Assembly: GCF_001559595.1 (NCBI RefSeq)
Contig: NZ_LNTY01000051.1
Location: 16,865 to 80,864, forward strand
DNA length: 64,000 nucleotides
Source: Enterovibrio coralii
Lineage (GTDB): Bacteria; Pseudomonadota; Gammaproteobacteria; Enterobacterales; Vibrionaceae
Direction of reading: 5' to 3'
Numbering within the stretch: position 1 is the stretch's first letter; every line of letters begins with the position of its first letter. Shown here one piece after another: positions 18,269-29,397 of this stretch. The notes under the pieces are model-generated. The model saw only the letters and a list, made by a program, of their open reading frames with translations. It made no database searches and had not been told where the DNA came from. Made by a program: the position numbers and the translations under genes.

Positions 18269-19644
18269 TTACTGCACCACGACGCGGTTACGTCCTGTGT
18301 TTTTGGCTTGATAGAGCAGGGTGTCTGCACGTTCCATCAAGGTATCTTGCGATTCAGAGAGTTGGTAGTGCGTTGCCCCAATACTGATGGTGACCGTCAA
18401 TTCGGTATCAGCCAGGGTGATCTTATGGTGCTCACAGCGTTGCCTGAGCCGGTCCAACGCGCGTTTTGCTTGTTGCGTGGTCGCGCCGGGCAACAAGATG
18501 GCGAATTCTTCACCACCAATACGGGCGACAAAATCTGATTCACGCATTTGGTCACGCATGATTTCAGCGATTTCAAGCAAGACTTTGTCGCCGACCGCGT
18601 GACCGTGGGTATCATTAACGACTTTAAAATGGTCGATATCGATAACGGCAAGCACAAGATCAGTGTTGGCATCGTCAGCTGCTTCACAGTGGTTAGTGAG
18701 TTCAGGGAAAAACGCGTAACGGTTAGGTAGGCCCGTTAATTGGTCGGTTTGCGCTTTGGTCTGCCAACGATCCCTTGAACGAGAAACGACATTGAGGCGT
18801 CGAACGTGCAAGCCAATAGCGATAGGGGTGATCATACTGACCAGCACAAACGTCAGTAGCGCGGTGTGTCCTTCAGTTTTGTCCGGCAGGTTGAAGGGGC
18901 CAAGATCATACGGTGCAATCGCTGTGACAATCAGTCCCATTCCGAGTAATCCGAGCAGAGATGCTAGCTCCTCTCCTTTAAATGCCAAAATCATTGGCAC
19001 GACAGGTGCAATGAATATCAGACCGGGCGAAAAGATGAATGCACCCAGAGTTATCAGAAGATACGCGCCAATATAACTGAGGTTTTGTTTATTTAAGTGT
19101 GATAGCGGTTTTTCGGTGCGCGTCCAAATGTAATAGAAGGGTGCGACGAGCAAGATGCCCAGCGCATAGGTGGAGGTGATTTCATACAGATCGTAGAAAT
19201 AGCCGCCTTTGCCCGTATAACCGCCGTAGAGAATATCTAACGATTTGACTGAGCCGAGCAATAGCCCTGGCAATAAACAGACATTCAGAAGATACGAAAA
19301 CAAGGTCTCAAACCGTAAGCCTTCTTTGCTAAAACGGGTAACCCATATTTTGGCTGAAAGATAACACGCCAAAGGTATAAGCACCCCAGAGATGATTGCG
19401 GGGAGCAGGGAGGCGGACGCATCCCAACGATAAATCGCAAGTGGATAGCAACGGCGGAAGCGATAGAAAGTGCAATCAGTGCACGAATACCCCCATGGAG
19501 ACAGGTGATCATACCGATTCCTGATGCGACGCTGAGCTGTACGATGTTTGCGTCGTGCAGACTTAATGGCGTTGCACCAGAATATGCAGCGATGAAATAA
19601 AGAAATGATCCGGCGACTATCCATGCGTCTGAACCACGAGTCAT
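18269..19644 (-). pseudogene. MASE1-GGDEF diguanylate cyclase, frameshifted
   Basis: An N-terminal MASE1-type sensor of about eight membrane helices (WIVAGSFLYFIAAYSGATPL begins it) is joined to a C-terminal GGDEF domain with TDQLTGLPNRYAFF, VIDIDHFKVVND and RIGGEEFAIL. An RxxD inhibitory site (RESD) sits just before it, so product feedback is expected. The frame breaks near 19450: one frame reads SAVAIHLRFIVG, the other LAIYRWDASASLLP. One added G (CAC TTG GCG ATT) gives AVAIHLAIYRW and a 458-residue protein. ATG 19644 is the best start (GGAAG ten bases upstream). It makes cyclic di-GMP in response to an unknown signal. Confidence 0.85.
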
Positions 19645-19828
19645 GCGAAATAGACTTCCAATACTACTGGCTTGTGGCTCGGCCCCTTGGCCCTTTTCCC
19701 TACTGACTTTACCGACTGTTTTTATTGTTATTGGCGGATCACTGCACCACAAGCAATTACCACTTCCGCTCTATGAGTATAGGGTGAGTTTGCCTTCAAG
19801 CCACCCAACGGAGGAGCCAATGGAAAGA

Positions 19829-19855
19829 GACCACGCAGAGTCTGCCTGCGTGGTC
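19829..19855 (-). terminator. Stem-loop after msrB
   Basis: GACCACGCAG / CTGCGTGGTC, a perfect ten-base stem with a seven-base loop, 11 bases beyond the msrB stop. The following T-run is only moderate. Confidence 0.65.
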
Positions 19856-19865
19856 GCTGAAGTGA

Positions 19866-20309
19866 CTACTTTTCTTTTTCAAGTGCCACAGCGTTGATAC
19901 AAAAACGCAGGCGAGTCGGAAGCGGGCCATCAGGGAAAACATGCCCCAAATGCGCATCACAGACATTGCATGTCACCTCGACGCGGGTCATGCCGTGGGA
20001 TATGTCCATGTTGTAGGCCACCACATTCTCCTCTAACGGCGCTGAGAAAGATGGCCAGCCAGTGCCAGAGTCAAACTTTTCCTGCGCATTAAACAGTGAT
20101 GTTTTACAGCAAACACAGCCGTAAATACCGGGTTCAAATAAGGCGCACATTTGCGAACTGAATGGACGCTCTGTACCGTGTTGACGGGTAACGTAAAATT
20201 GCTCTTCAGTCAGCAGGCTTCGCCATTCTTGTTCAGACTTTTCTACTCGACGAGGAGCCACAGGGTTCCCATTTTTCGCCGTGTTTATTACTGATTCCCA
20301 GTTAAGCAT
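19866..20309 (-). CDS. msrB: Peptide-methionine (R)-S-oxide reductase
   Basis: A 147-residue MsrB. It has both zinc-binding pairs (GCVCCKTSLFN and CNVCDAHLGHVFPDGP) and the catalytic Cys in LRFCINAVAL. The GTGWPSF motif is present. It reduces the R epimer of methionine sulfoxide in proteins with thioredoxin as the electron source. There is no signal peptide, so it acts in the cytoplasm. It is a single-gene unit. Confidence 0.95.
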   Translation of the reverse strand: MLNWESVINTAKNGNPVAPRRVEKSEQEWRSLLTEEQFYVTRQHGTERPFSSQMCALFEPGIYGCVCCKTSLFNAQEKFDSGTGWPSFSAPLEENVVAYNMDISHGMTRVEVTCNVCDAHLGHVFPDGPLPTRLRFCINAVALEKEK

Positions 20310-20451
20310 ACTACCCCCTTGATACGTAAAACCCTCATTCGATACTGCGAAAGAGGTGTGTAACAGACCGAATACTCAAGCAAAAGATTTCAGACGTTGA
20401 AGCGGTTTGATTTGTACTATGGTTTACGCATGGCGTTGAAAACAGGATCCC

Positions 20452-21092
20452 ATGACCGCTCATTCCTTTGCCTTCTTAACAGTCTTTTTTCCCTTAGCAT
20501 GCAGACGCGTGCTATGCGTATTCGGGTTGGTGTTGTTTACCTCATCTTGTGCATCCGATAACCCTAGCTCAGTCGACATGACTGGTCGTTCTCAGATTGA
20601 AGATGACGAAGTGCTGTTGGTGGGAAAGGTGTCTGTTGTGCCTGTTCCTGCTACGAAGACATCGCAAGAGACAGACACACTTAATCTCTTTTCTGATGAG
20701 CGCGTGTTGTTGTGGCTCAGTCCGTTTAAGCGTAACGTCAAATCTCAACCAGATGACATGCTGGGACTTTCGGCGGCGTGGGGTAAGACGTTTTCTTATG
20801 CCATACCCAAAAAGAACGTTGCCCTGCAAAAGTTAGAACGGGCGAAGGCAGTTAATGACCAACCAGTTTATCTACCATTGCTTCTCCCTGAAGCGTTCAA
20901 ATTTCTCATTCGGTAGATGATCGCGTTATCTATATTGGGCATCTTAGGCTCTACGTGAATCCATTCGAAGAAGTGATTGGTTTTGAAGTGCTGGATGAAT
21001 CGAAGCAAACCCAACATCAACTTCATCAAGCCATTGCAGGAAATGGGCGCTTTCGCGTCTCATTGATGGCACCGGTCTCAGAGTTTCACTGA
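20452..21092 (+). pseudogene. Exported hypothetical protein, frameshifted
   Basis: The N-terminus has a hydrophobic export signal (LCVFGLVLFTSSCAS); the Cys could be lipidated, but the lipobox is poor. The first frame ends at 20916 after PVYLPLLLPEAFKFLIR. One frame over, the coding continues SHSVDDRVIYIGHLRLYVNP to a stop at 21092. One added T near 20898 joins the two into 213 residues. The arrangement (YLPLLLPEA, then GHLRLYVN) resembles the layout of CsiV-type peptidoglycan-associated proteins, but I would not assign that. No operon partner is visible. Confidence 0.5.
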
Positions 21093-21186
21093 TATTTGAT
21101 CAATACACCGCAATCAATACGTGGTGCTGGCATTCTCGGCGAGAAGTGACAGAGTAAGAAGTATCTCCCTCGCTTGGACGACGACT

Positions 21187-21870
21187 ATGGCTCCACACCT
21201 CGCAGTATTCGATTTAGACGAAACCCTTGTCTCTGCCGATTCCATGGCACTTTGGCATCAATATTTGCTAGACCGACACTACACAAAAGATGCGGACTTC
21301 ATGGAAAAAGATGAAGCGTTTATGCGTGACTACAGTGCTGGCACGCTAAACCTTGCTGACTATCTGGCTTTCAGCCTTTCTCCGCTAACGTCACTGACTA
21401 CCGAAGAAGTTGACGCGTTGGCAACGCAATTTGCTGAAGACATCATGCCCGAATATGTCTATGACGAAGCACGCGCTACGTTGGCAGAACTTAAAGAGAG
21501 CGGTGCGACTATCATTATTGTTTCAGCATCCTTGGCGTTTCTCGTAAAACCGATAGCGAGAATGCTGGGTGTCGATGCCGCGATGGGCATTGAATTGAAA
21601 ACAAAGAATGGTAAGTACATGCCTGAACCCGACGGGGAGCCCACGTTCCGTGAAGGTAAAGTCTTTAAACTCACGGAATGGATTTACGCCTTAGGACATG
21701 ATTTTGAGCATGTCAGCTTCCACACAGATTCCATTAACGACCTACCAATGTGCTTTTTTGCCGACAGCGTGAAAGTAGTGAACCCTTGCAAAAGGCTGCT
21801 GGCAAAAGCGAGAGAATACCAATGGCCAGTGTTGCGCTGGGGAACAGTTGAAGGGGAGCTGGTGGACTGA
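21187..21870 (+). CDS. HAD-IB family phosphatase (SerB-like)
   Basis: A 227-residue HAD hydrolase. Motif I is VFDLDETLVSADS, motif II SA in IIIVSASLAF, and motifs III-IV are the Lys in FREGKVFKL and the acidic pair region HTDSINDLPM. This places it in the HAD-IB family that includes phosphoserine phosphatase; the substrate cannot be inferred. ATG 21187 starts right at the domain; the upstream extension has no conserved sequence. It is followed by a bidirectional terminator. Confidence 0.88.
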   Translation: MAPHLAVFDLDETLVSADSMALWHQYLLDRHYTKDADFMEKDEAFMRDYSAGTLNLADYLAFSLSPLTSLTTEEVDALATQFAEDIMPEYVYDEARATLAELKESGATIIIVSASLAFLVKPIARMLGVDAAMGIELKTKNGKYMPEPDGEPTFREGKVFKLTEWIYALGHDFEHVSFHTDSINDLPMCFFADSVKVVNPCKRLLAKAREYQWPVLRWGTVEGELVD

Positions 21871-21885
21871 AAGTCTCAGAGTATG

Positions 21886-21910
21886 AAAAAAGGAGCCTTG
21901 GCTCCTTTTT
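21886..21910. terminator. Bidirectional intrinsic terminator
   Basis: GGAGCC / GGCTCC with a TT loop between A6 and T5 runs. It serves the HAD gene and the converging MTHFR-like gene. Confidence 0.88.
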
Positions 21911-21912
21911 CT

Positions 21913-22821
21913 TTAGATGGCTTTGATGCGATTTAGCAGTTCGATGGAGGCATCAACTTCGACTTTTCTGACTGCTACGCTTTCAATGTTGCAGCCGATC
22001 GGAATACCTTTTTCGTCGGCAAACTCTTTCAGCTCACGCCAGCTTTGCTCCGAGTAATCGACCGATTGTTGGAGGATATCGTCTGAATGAATCAAATCGT
22101 TCTCCAGCCAACGAGGAATGTTAATTCCCAGCCACTTCATAAACTGCAGCGTCTTTTGAGAACCGCAAGGCGTCAAGGTGAAGATAATTGGCACCAAAGG
22201 AATGCCATGTTTTTTGCCGTAGTAGTAATAGTCAGACAAGAAGTCTTTTGACGCATGCACGTCATAAACACCCTGCGACACGAAAAACGAACAGCCAGCC
22301 TCTATCTTTCTGAACACGCGGAGATGCTCATCGCCTTTCACCAAATGACGCTCAGGAATGGTAACACCGCCGAGCAGCATGTCTTTGTTGACGCGCTTTT
22401 TTAGGGCGTAGGCTTCAGACATTGGCATCGTCACGGATTGATCGGCTGAGGATGCACCAACAAACACAGACAGTTCATCGGCAGGGTGAGAGTCTTCCAG
22501 AAAGCGCGACAGCGAGGCTTCTGAATATTTGCCAACCGATCGGTAGATAACGCGCGGCAACTTAATGTCAGCCAGATAGTCGCGGCTGTATTCGACGCCA
22601 TCCAGTGTTTCCATGAACGGAAAGGGGCGTTCTTCTGATGTGCGTGTGGCTTCGTCTTGGATATCGTAAACGATAAGGCCATCTATCGGTTGATCTTGGA
22701 GTCTGGCAACTTGGCGAGAGGCAATTTCGGTCACTTTTTCTGATTCGGTGCCTTTCTTCGGTGGAACCAATCCATAAAGGATGATGCCGCTTTCGCGGGC
22801 TTTAATTTTATCTAACAGCAT
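21913..22821 (-). CDS. Methylenetetrahydrofolate reductase-like protein
   Basis: A 302-residue protein with the layout of an MTHFR TIM barrel: YGLVPPKKGTESEK near the start (the conserved N-terminal Glu region), DGLIVYDIQDEATR, LLGGVTIPERH, SFFVSQGVYD and the C-terminal PCGSQKTLQFMKWLGI. It is not the usual metF product, which has a different N-terminus. It probably binds FAD and a folate and may reduce methylene-THF or a related C1 compound. It is a single gene, with no met genes nearby. Confidence 0.75.
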   Translation of the reverse strand: MLLDKIKARESGIILYGLVPPKKGTESEKVTEIASRQVARLQDQPIDGLIVYDIQDEATRTSEERPFPFMETLDGVEYSRDYLADIKLPRVIYRSVGKYSEASLSRFLEDSHPADELSVFVGASSADQSVTMPMSEAYALKKRVNKDMLLGGVTIPERHLVKGDEHLRVFRKIEAGCSFFVSQGVYDVHASKDFLSDYYYYGKKHGIPLVPIIFTLTPCGSQKTLQFMKWLGINIPRWLENDLIHSDDILQQSVDYSEQSWRELKEFADEKGIPIGCNIESVAVRKVEVDASIELLNRIKAI

Positions 22822-23018
22822 TAAAATCCAGTGACTCCTGTCATTTGGAACGCAAATTCAATCCCTAAAGCAACGAGATAGCATCAATGGCAGAGGAATT
22901 TGCTAGTCGCTCACCATCGTCTCGATGCTTTTCTACCTTAACAGGCTGAATAAGGGATGCAATTTGAATTTACGGTTACAGGCTGTTTTCTTATTGTTTT
23001 CGCGCTGTTTTTTCCATG

Positions 23019-23864
23019 TTACTGGGTGTTGTTTTGAACATTTTCCAGTGCGGTAACGCGTCGCTGTTGATCGGCGGAGAAATACTTATCTTTAAGGGCT
23101 TGAAGTTGTGATGGTGAGGAAGTCGGTGAAAACGCGTGTTTTTCAGCAAAGTAAGCAGCGAGGTTTTGCTCGAATGCTTCTTCTTCCTGTTCGTACGCTC
23201 GAATGCGCGAAGCAGCCTCCGTGCCAACCAGTTGGTCGAGTGCCGAGTCATAGTCTGAAGCAGACATGTTATCGAGAGCACCGATTTGGCTTATCAACGC
23301 AGCATTTTGATAGCTTTCCTTCATATCCGGCGGCAGTTTGTCCAATTCGTCTTGCCATTGTTCTGCCCTTGCATTTTCATCCAGGCCTAAGGCTTCCAAT
23401 TCAAGACGTTTGATGGTCATGTCTCTGGCGAGGTTCTCTACGTAAAAAAGCTTATTCTGCTCACTTTCTGTAAACAGTTCAGCCTGTCTAAGATGGATTT
23501 GATCTTGAATAAAATAGAGATAATCGATGCCTGATAACGAATCTGAAGGCGAAATGTTGTCGAGGGATTGTCTGTACGCCTGATATTTAGCGAACAGCGA
23601 CTTTTGATTTTCACCATAGCTGACTGAGTCTGCAAACGCTTCATAATCACGCTGGACGTCATTGAGTTCTCGTTCGCCCAATGTGGAGAGGAAATACTCG
23701 AATGTATCTCTATCGCTCGAGATATCCACGCTAGTACCTTGGTGAGAGCGAGCCTGCGAACCGTTGTTCTCGTCACCGTTCATCAGCCAATACAGCAATA
23801 AGCCAAACAGAATGCCTGCGACGACGATGAGTGCGATTTTGTAACCGGTAAATGAAATTCTCAT
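23019..23864 (-). CDS. Lipase chaperone (lipase-specific foldase)
   Basis: A 281-residue foldase with one N-terminal membrane anchor (about 9-27) and a long, helix-rich periplasmic part. The family motif RDTFEYFLSTLGE lies near residue 55, at the start of the extended helical scaffold. It folds the secreted lipase in the periplasm before type II secretion. It lies 37 bases downstream of the lipase gene in the same operon, the standard arrangement. Confidence 0.92.
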   Translation of the reverse strand: MRISFTGYKIALIVVAGILFGLLLYWLMNGDENNGSQARSHQGTSVDISSDRDTFEYFLSTLGERELNDVQRDYEAFADSVSYGENQKSLFAKYQAYRQSLDNISPSDSLSGIDYLYFIQDQIHLRQAELFTESEQNKLFYVENLARDMTIKRLELEALGLDENARAEQWQDELDKLPPDMKESYQNAALISQIGALDNMSASDYDSALDQLVGTEAASRIRAYEQEEEAFEQNLAAYFAEKHAFSPTSSPSQLQALKDKYFSADQQRRVTALENVQNNTQ

Positions 23865-23901
23865 TCGCAGGCTCCTGCTAGGTTATGTCTGTCGCGAATC
23901 G

Positions 23902-24882
<981 letters not shown>

Positions 24883-24980
24883 TTAGCTATCGCTTTGCAA
24901 CGCGTTCTGTCGTAACAGTGAGAAACGGTGAGAATGTTAATGAAATGTGATCTTGGTTTTGGTGGAGTGGGATTGAGATC

Positions 24981-25008
24981 AAAAAAGGAGCGCGGTGCGC
25001 TCCTTTTT
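24981..25008 (-). terminator. Intrinsic terminator of the rimB-rimK-M14 operon
   Basis: GGAGCGC / GCGCTCC around GGT, between A6 and T5 runs. It lies 16 bases beyond the M14 peptidase stop. Confidence 0.9.
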
Positions 25009-25024
25009 ACCGTTAGGGATGGTG

Positions 25025-26092
25025 TTATTGAACACCAATACCAAACTTAATTTCGTTGCTGATATCGTCAGTCACTTCATCCAAGTAGTTTTCTACCTGC
25101 TGCTCAACCAAACGATCTGGCTCTTCGAAGAACGCAATGTGGAAGATTGCGTCACCTTCGTTCACCAGAGGCAGCGTCTGCTGACCAATGATGATACCGC
25201 CAGCTGGTGCGTAGATTTGGATTTCTTCGCTACCCGTTGGCGCGCTGATCGATGCCAGTGATTGACCTTTGCTTACGCGTTGGCCAAGTGCAACGTGTGA
25301 ACGCAAGATACCATCGGCTTCTGAACGCACCCAGCGAGTTGCGCGCGCAATAACAGGCTCTACAGCCGTCTTACGCTTGCTGCTCTTGCGGATCATGCCT
25401 AGGTATTGCATAACACGCTTACAGCCTTTCACACCAGCAGTGATCGCATAAGGTTCGAAGCGAAGTGCTTCACCTGCTTCATACGTCAATACTGGGATAC
25501 CAATTTTCTCGGCTTCAGAACGCAGAGAGCCTTCACGCAGTGCTGCGTCGATAACAACAGGCGTACCGAACGCCAGAGCCATGTCGTACGTTTGTTCGTT
25601 AGACAGGTTTGCGCGAATCTGTGGCAGGTTAGTGCGGTAAATCGCCGCAGTGTGCAGGTCAAGAATATGGGTACAGCGACGAACGATTTGTTCGAAGATC
25701 TGGTAAGCCATACGGCCTGCGATTGAGCCACGCTCAGAACCTGGGAAACAACGGTTCAGGTCGCGACGGTCTGGTAGATAACGGGATTTGTGGATAAAGC
25801 CAAAGACGTTAACCACTGGAATCGCGATTATCGTACCTGTTAGTGTTGCTGGGTTAATACGCTCAAGAACTTGGCGTACGACTTCAACACCGTTCAGTTC
25901 GTCGCCGTGGATCGCTGCGTTAATCATTAACACAGGCCCAGGCTTCTTACCGTGAATCACTTCTGCGGTGACAGAAAGTGGAGAGTGCGTATAGAGTTTT
26001 GCGACTTCAAATTCAACGCTAGCGCGTTGACCAGGCGGGATGGTCATCCCGCCGATTTCGAAAGCTTTATTTTTATTATTTGCTTTTGACAC
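25025..26092 (-). CDS. M14 succinylglutamate desuccinylase/aspartoacylase-family protein
   Basis: A 355-residue zinc carboxypeptidase-like enzyme. Zinc ligands are in [10 protein letters not shown] (His62, Glu65) and [19 protein letters not shown] and a C-terminal beta domain ([19 protein letters not shown]) match the AstE/aspartoacylase branch. The likely substrate is an N-acyl amino acid or a C-terminal glutamate chain. It is translationally linked to rimK (17-base overlap), so removing or trimming glutamates added by RimK is a reasonable role (inference). Confidence 0.85.
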   Translation of the reverse strand: MSKANNKNKAFEIGGMTIPPGQRASVEFEVAKLYTHSPLSVTAEVIHGKKPGPVLMINAAIHGDELNGVEVVRQVLERINPATLTGTIIAIPVVNVFGFIHKSRYLPDRRDLNRCFPGSERGSIAGRMAYQIFEQIVRRCTHILDLHTAAIYRTNLPQIRANLSNEQTYDMALAFGTPVVIDAALREGSLRSEAEKIGIPVLTYEAGEALRFEPYAITAGVKGCKRVMQYLGMIRKSSKRKTAVEPVIARATRWVRSEADGILRSHVALGQRVSKGQSLASISAPTGSEEIQIYAPAGGIIIGQQTLPLVNEGDAIFHIAFFEEPDRLVEQQVENYLDEVTDDISNEIKFGIGVQ

Positions 26093-26984
26093 GTGTCCTT
26101 GTCCTCGGAGTTGAGACTATTTTCTCAATATGATCAATGATCATCCCTGCTACGTCTTTTCCTGTAGCAGCTTCGATCCCTTCCAGACCTGGTGAGGAGT
26201 TCACTTCCATCACTAGAGGTCCGCGCTCAGAGCGAAGAAGATCCACACCCGCTACGTGAAGGCCCATTGCCTTCGCAGCAGCAACTGCAGTCTTACGCTC
26301 AGTTGGAGTAATACGCACCAGTGATGCACTGCCACCGCGGTGCAGGTTAGAGCGGAACTCACCTGGCAGCGCTTGGCGCTTCATTGCTGCGATTACTTTA
26401 TCGCCGATAACGAAACAGCGAATATCTGCGCCGCCCGCTTCTTTGATGTATTCCTGAACCATGATGTTAGCTTTCAGGCCCATAAATGCTTCGATAACAC
26501 TTTCCGCTGCTTTACGGGTCTCTGCCAGAACAACGCCAATGCCTTGGGTACCTTCCAGCAGTTTGATAACAACTGGTGTGCCACCGACCATGCTCAGCAG
26601 GTCTTTAATATCGCCCGGTTTGCTCGCAAAGCCTGTGATCGGCATACCAATATTCTTACGAGACAGCAGCTGAAGTGAACGTAGTTTGTCACGAGAACGC
26701 TGAATCGCCACTGAATCATTCACGGTGTAAATGCCAAGCATTTCGAACTGGCGAAGAACCGCACAGCCGTAGAATGTTACAGACGCGCCAATGCGAGGAA
26801 TGATGGCATCAAAACCCACCAGATCTTCACCGTTTTGGTGAACAGAAGGCTGGGTAGAGTTGATGTTCATGTAGCAGCGCAAAGCATCAATAATCTTGTA
26901 TTCGTGGCCACGCTGTTCACATGCTTCGATCAGACGACGGGTTGAATACAGGTTTTCGTTACGAGATAGAATTCCAATTTTCAT
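26076..26984 (-). CDS. rimK: RimK-type alpha-L-glutamate ligase
   Basis: A 302-residue ATP-grasp ligase. ATG 26984 starts [18 protein letters not shown], the RimK N-terminus, with AGGG eight bases upstream. [53 protein letters not shown] and the metal-binding [14 protein letters not shown] are present. RimK adds glutamates to the C-terminus of ribosomal protein S6. It sits between a retropepsin-like gene (four-base gap) and the M14 gene (17-base overlap), the RimB-RimK arrangement that adjusts ribosome modification. Confidence 0.95.
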   Translation of the reverse strand: MKIGILSRNENLYSTRRLIEACEQRGHEYKIIDALRCYMNINSTQPSVHQNGEDLVGFDAIIPRIGASVTFYGCAVLRQFEMLGIYTVNDSVAIQRSRDKLRSLQLLSRKNIGMPITGFASKPGDIKDLLSMVGGTPVVIKLLEGTQGIGVVLAETRKAAESVIEAFMGLKANIMVQEYIKEAGGADIRCFVIGDKVIAAMKRQALPGEFRSNLHRGGSASLVRITPTERKTAVAAAKAMGLHVAGVDLLRSERGPLVMEVNSSPGLEGIEAATGKDVAGMIIDHIEKIVSTPRTRTRVKSK

Positions 26985-26988
26985 ATAA

Positions 26989-27480
26989 TTACCCTTGAGG
27001 CACCTGAACGATAAATGATTGTACTGGGTCGACAAGTAGTCGGTTTTCCATGGCAGTACGGCCCAACAACATTCGAAATACCATAGTGTCGCGAGCTGTC
27101 AGCGTCATCTCGATTGGGTAGGTCAAATCACCAATAACCAATGGGGTTTCGATAACGTAACGGAACGTCTCATGACCACCTGAATCGCGAACAGTTCGCA
27201 TGTCTTTTACTTTTGCGTGACATTCTTTCTCGGTCACGTTGTCGTCTTGAATTGGGTGGATCATAAACTTCACCCACTTCTCGTCGTCCTTCTCGTACTC
27301 TTCGATACCGAAAGTGTGCAGACATGAAGTACGTGCACCTGTGTCAACTTTCGCTTTGATCGCAGAGATACCTAAATCTGGTAAGGCTACCCATTCTCGC
27401 CAGCCAACCAGCATTCTGTCGTTTGAATTTGCGTGGTTAGAGTCCTCGACTGCTGGTCGAGCTGTGTTTTTGTCAGTCAT
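26989..27480 (-). CDS. RimB/retropepsin-like ATP-dependent zinc protease family protein
   Basis: A roughly 163-residue protein of the DUF785/RimB family, a retropepsin-like fold. Its catalytic-type motif [16 protein letters not shown] (Asp-Thr-Gly) is followed by [16 protein letters not shown] and [15 protein letters not shown]. In pseudomonads the RimB partner of RimK removes or trims glutamate chains. The start is uncertain: ATG 27480 is used, and an upstream TTG 27549 would add 23 residues. First gene of the three-gene operon. Confidence 0.8.
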   Translation of the reverse strand: MTDKNTARPAVEDSNHANSNDRMLVGWREWVALPDLGISAIKAKVDTGARTSCLHTFGIEEYEKDDEKWVKFMIHPIQDDNVTEKECHAKVKDMRTVRDSGGHETFRYVIETPLVIGDLTYPIEMTLTARDTMVFRMLLGRTAMENRLLVDPVQSFIVQVPQG

Positions 27481-27930
27481 TACTGTCAATGCCCCAGGTA
27501 GTGAATTTCGTACGGATGGAGTGAGCGCATCAATCTTTGACTTACTCAAGTAAACGATAGCTGTTTTGCGGAGATGTTCCGCTCACATTTCTAAGAACTG
27601 ATTGAATAATCAACACTATCGAATTACTAAATACTGTGGCGTTCAAAGCCACATGGGTATTTCACTCCGGCGGCGCACTTAATCATCCACTTTCTCAGCA
27701 CCGCACCAAAGAGCGCGCAAGGTACAGCTTTGCAATGCAAGCGACAAGTCAATTTGTGATTTGTGATAATCAAAATAATTTATCGATAAAATTATTAATC
27801 GCCAGAAAATCACATAATTAGCTTACTCGCCCAGTTGGTCCATATTCGGTGTTACGCTGTCGGGTTGTATCGCCCATGATGAGAGTATGAATGTATATTC
27901 TTTGACCGCAAATTTGGTCAGGCAGTTCGT
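27481..27930. other. Intergenic region upstream of the rim operon
   Basis: About 450 bases without a convincing gene; it holds the promoter of the rim operon. Two inverted repeats stand out: TGTGGC/GCCACA near 27635-27652 and an AT-rich near-palindrome centred on ATCGAT at 27774-27796. Confidence 0.5.
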
Positions 27931-28779
27931 TTATAAAACGAGTTTTTTGTCATCTTTTATCTGTTTAAACCACTGATACATAGGGACGTTACCCGCGTTG
28001 TCTACATTGGGCGCACCTTTGCCGTGTTTTACATCGTGAATGTTCACTGTCCGTATTTCTACGCTGAAGCGAAACTTGTCCGTGAGATTGAATTTGCTGC
28101 CATGAAGGTGTGCGGAAGCAAACGTTAGGATCTCGCCGGGCTGAAGTTCTGGCGTGAAACACGCTTGTTCATCAATAGATTCCAATGCTTGTGGCGAGCT
28201 TGGATAGGCAATTTTTTCACCTGAAGGCGTTGCTTTCTTTTCTGCCAAGTAGCGAGAAAACGACCAGTCCGACGTCGTGTTGGCGACTTTTTTGTTCCAG
28301 TAGTCAGGATACAGAGCAATAGAACGCGCTTTTCTGAGGGGAAAGATAGGCAGCCACCAGTTAATTTGGCTATCAATGTTACTGCCCCACGTGTCTCTGT
28401 GGTGCTTCACGCTTGCCTGTCTGCCCTTGTCGTAGGACGTTACACAAGGGACGATCCGAAGGACCAATCTGTCATAAAAATTCTCTTCGCGATTCACTCC
28501 ACAGGTCTCAAGCGCACTAAAAAAGAGAGACTTAATTTCAGGGTCTCGTTCAAAAGCCGTCATGGTTTCGCTTGCACGCGCTGCGTACGTGGGTTCATCG
28601 AGTGCTAAATGTGCTTTTTGGGGATCTGGAATACCGAAGTGCTTATTGATGAGCTGCTTAGTTCGGTTGAGGAAAGGAGCTAGTTCGTCAGCGATGGAGA
28701 AGATGATCAGTTCGCCTTGAAAAAGACGGTCTCCAAGCTCTTGGTGAGAAAGTGCAGTATATGTGTGAAATGGATCCAT
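27931..28779 (-). CDS. Putative Fe(II)/2-oxoglutarate-type oxygenase-like protein
   Basis: A 282-residue protein with an H-R-D triad (ASVKHHRDTWGS) and a later His-Gly pair (FASAHLHGSKFN) about 120 residues on, followed by RFSVEIRTVN. This spacing of HxD...H...R suggests a non-haem Fe(II)/2-oxoglutarate dioxygenase fold of the phytanoyl-CoA hydroxylase type. ATG 28779 is selected (AAGGTGA five bases upstream), giving MDPFHTYTAL. The substrate is unknown; it is a single-gene unit near two acetyltransferases. Confidence 0.6.
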   Translation of the reverse strand: MDPFHTYTALSHQELGDRLFQGELIIFSIADELAPFLNRTKQLINKHFGIPDPQKAHLALDEPTYAARASETMTAFERDPEIKSLFFSALETCGVNREENFYDRLVLRIVPCVTSYDKGRQASVKHHRDTWGSNIDSQINWWLPIFPLRKARSIALYPDYWNKKVANTTSDWSFSRYLAEKKATPSGEKIAYPSSPQALESIDEQACFTPELQPGEILTFASAHLHGSKFNLTDKFRFSVEIRTVNIHDVKHGKGAPNVDNAGNVPMYQWFKQIKDDKKLVL

Positions 28780-28882
28780 GGAGTCACCTTGTAGCGTTTG
28801 CTTTTCCTCTTTTCGAGGATAGCTCACGCTCAAGGTGCAGTTTATTGAGATAAAGAGACGAGATGTAATTTATAGAAAGAGG

Positions 28883-29365
28883 CTACATGGCAAATTGCAT
28901 TGCGATCGAGGCTGGCTCTCGCTTCCATTCACACAATATGTCTGCGAGGCCTTCTTCATTGTCATGCTGTCCAACCTCGCATTCTTTGAAGCCATGTTTC
29001 TCCCAGAAGGTTCGTGCAGGAAGGTTGACCTCGAAGGTATAGAGTTTTAGATGGTCTGTGTTCTCTTGCGCGAGCTCTACAAGGGCAGAACCAATCCCAC
29101 GGCATTGGTGGTCGGGATGAATATAAAGCTGAGAGATGTAAACATCGTCCATTGCCATCATGCCCAGCACGGTGTCCGTGGTTTTTTCAACAGCGAGATA
29201 AATTCGATGAGAAGGTGCAAGGATACGGTTTAGGTAATAACGGTGTGAATCTAGCGAATGCAACTCTGGTATGCCCAGAGCTGCTTCCTTGCTTTCGCGC
29301 CACATCTCGATGGTTTGTTCGGTGTAGCGCGGATGATAATCGACTATAACAATTTCACGATTCAT
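28883..29365 (-). CDS. GNAT family N-acetyltransferase
   Basis: A 160-residue acetyltransferase with the acetyl-CoA-binding segment YISQLYIHPDHQCRGIGSALVE and the C-terminal LPARTFWEKHGFKE. The substrate is not predictable. The second GNAT gene upstream (29398) is 32 bases away, so the two form a small unit; they are not close duplicates. Confidence 0.88.
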   Translation of the reverse strand: MNREIVIVDYHPRYTEQTIEMWRESKEAALGIPELHSLDSHRYYLNRILAPSHRIYLAVEKTTDTVLGMMAMDDVYISQLYIHPDHQCRGIGSALVELAQENTDHLKLYTFEVNLPARTFWEKHGFKECEVGQHDNEEGLADILCEWKREPASIAMQFAM

Positions 29366-29397
29366 AAGGTTACGACGCAGTCTCAGGCTAAGTAAAG

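Noticed and set aside
27636..27821. 61-codon frame upstream of the rim operon
   Set aside because: Lies in a promoter region rich in AT and inverted repeats; no start signal.
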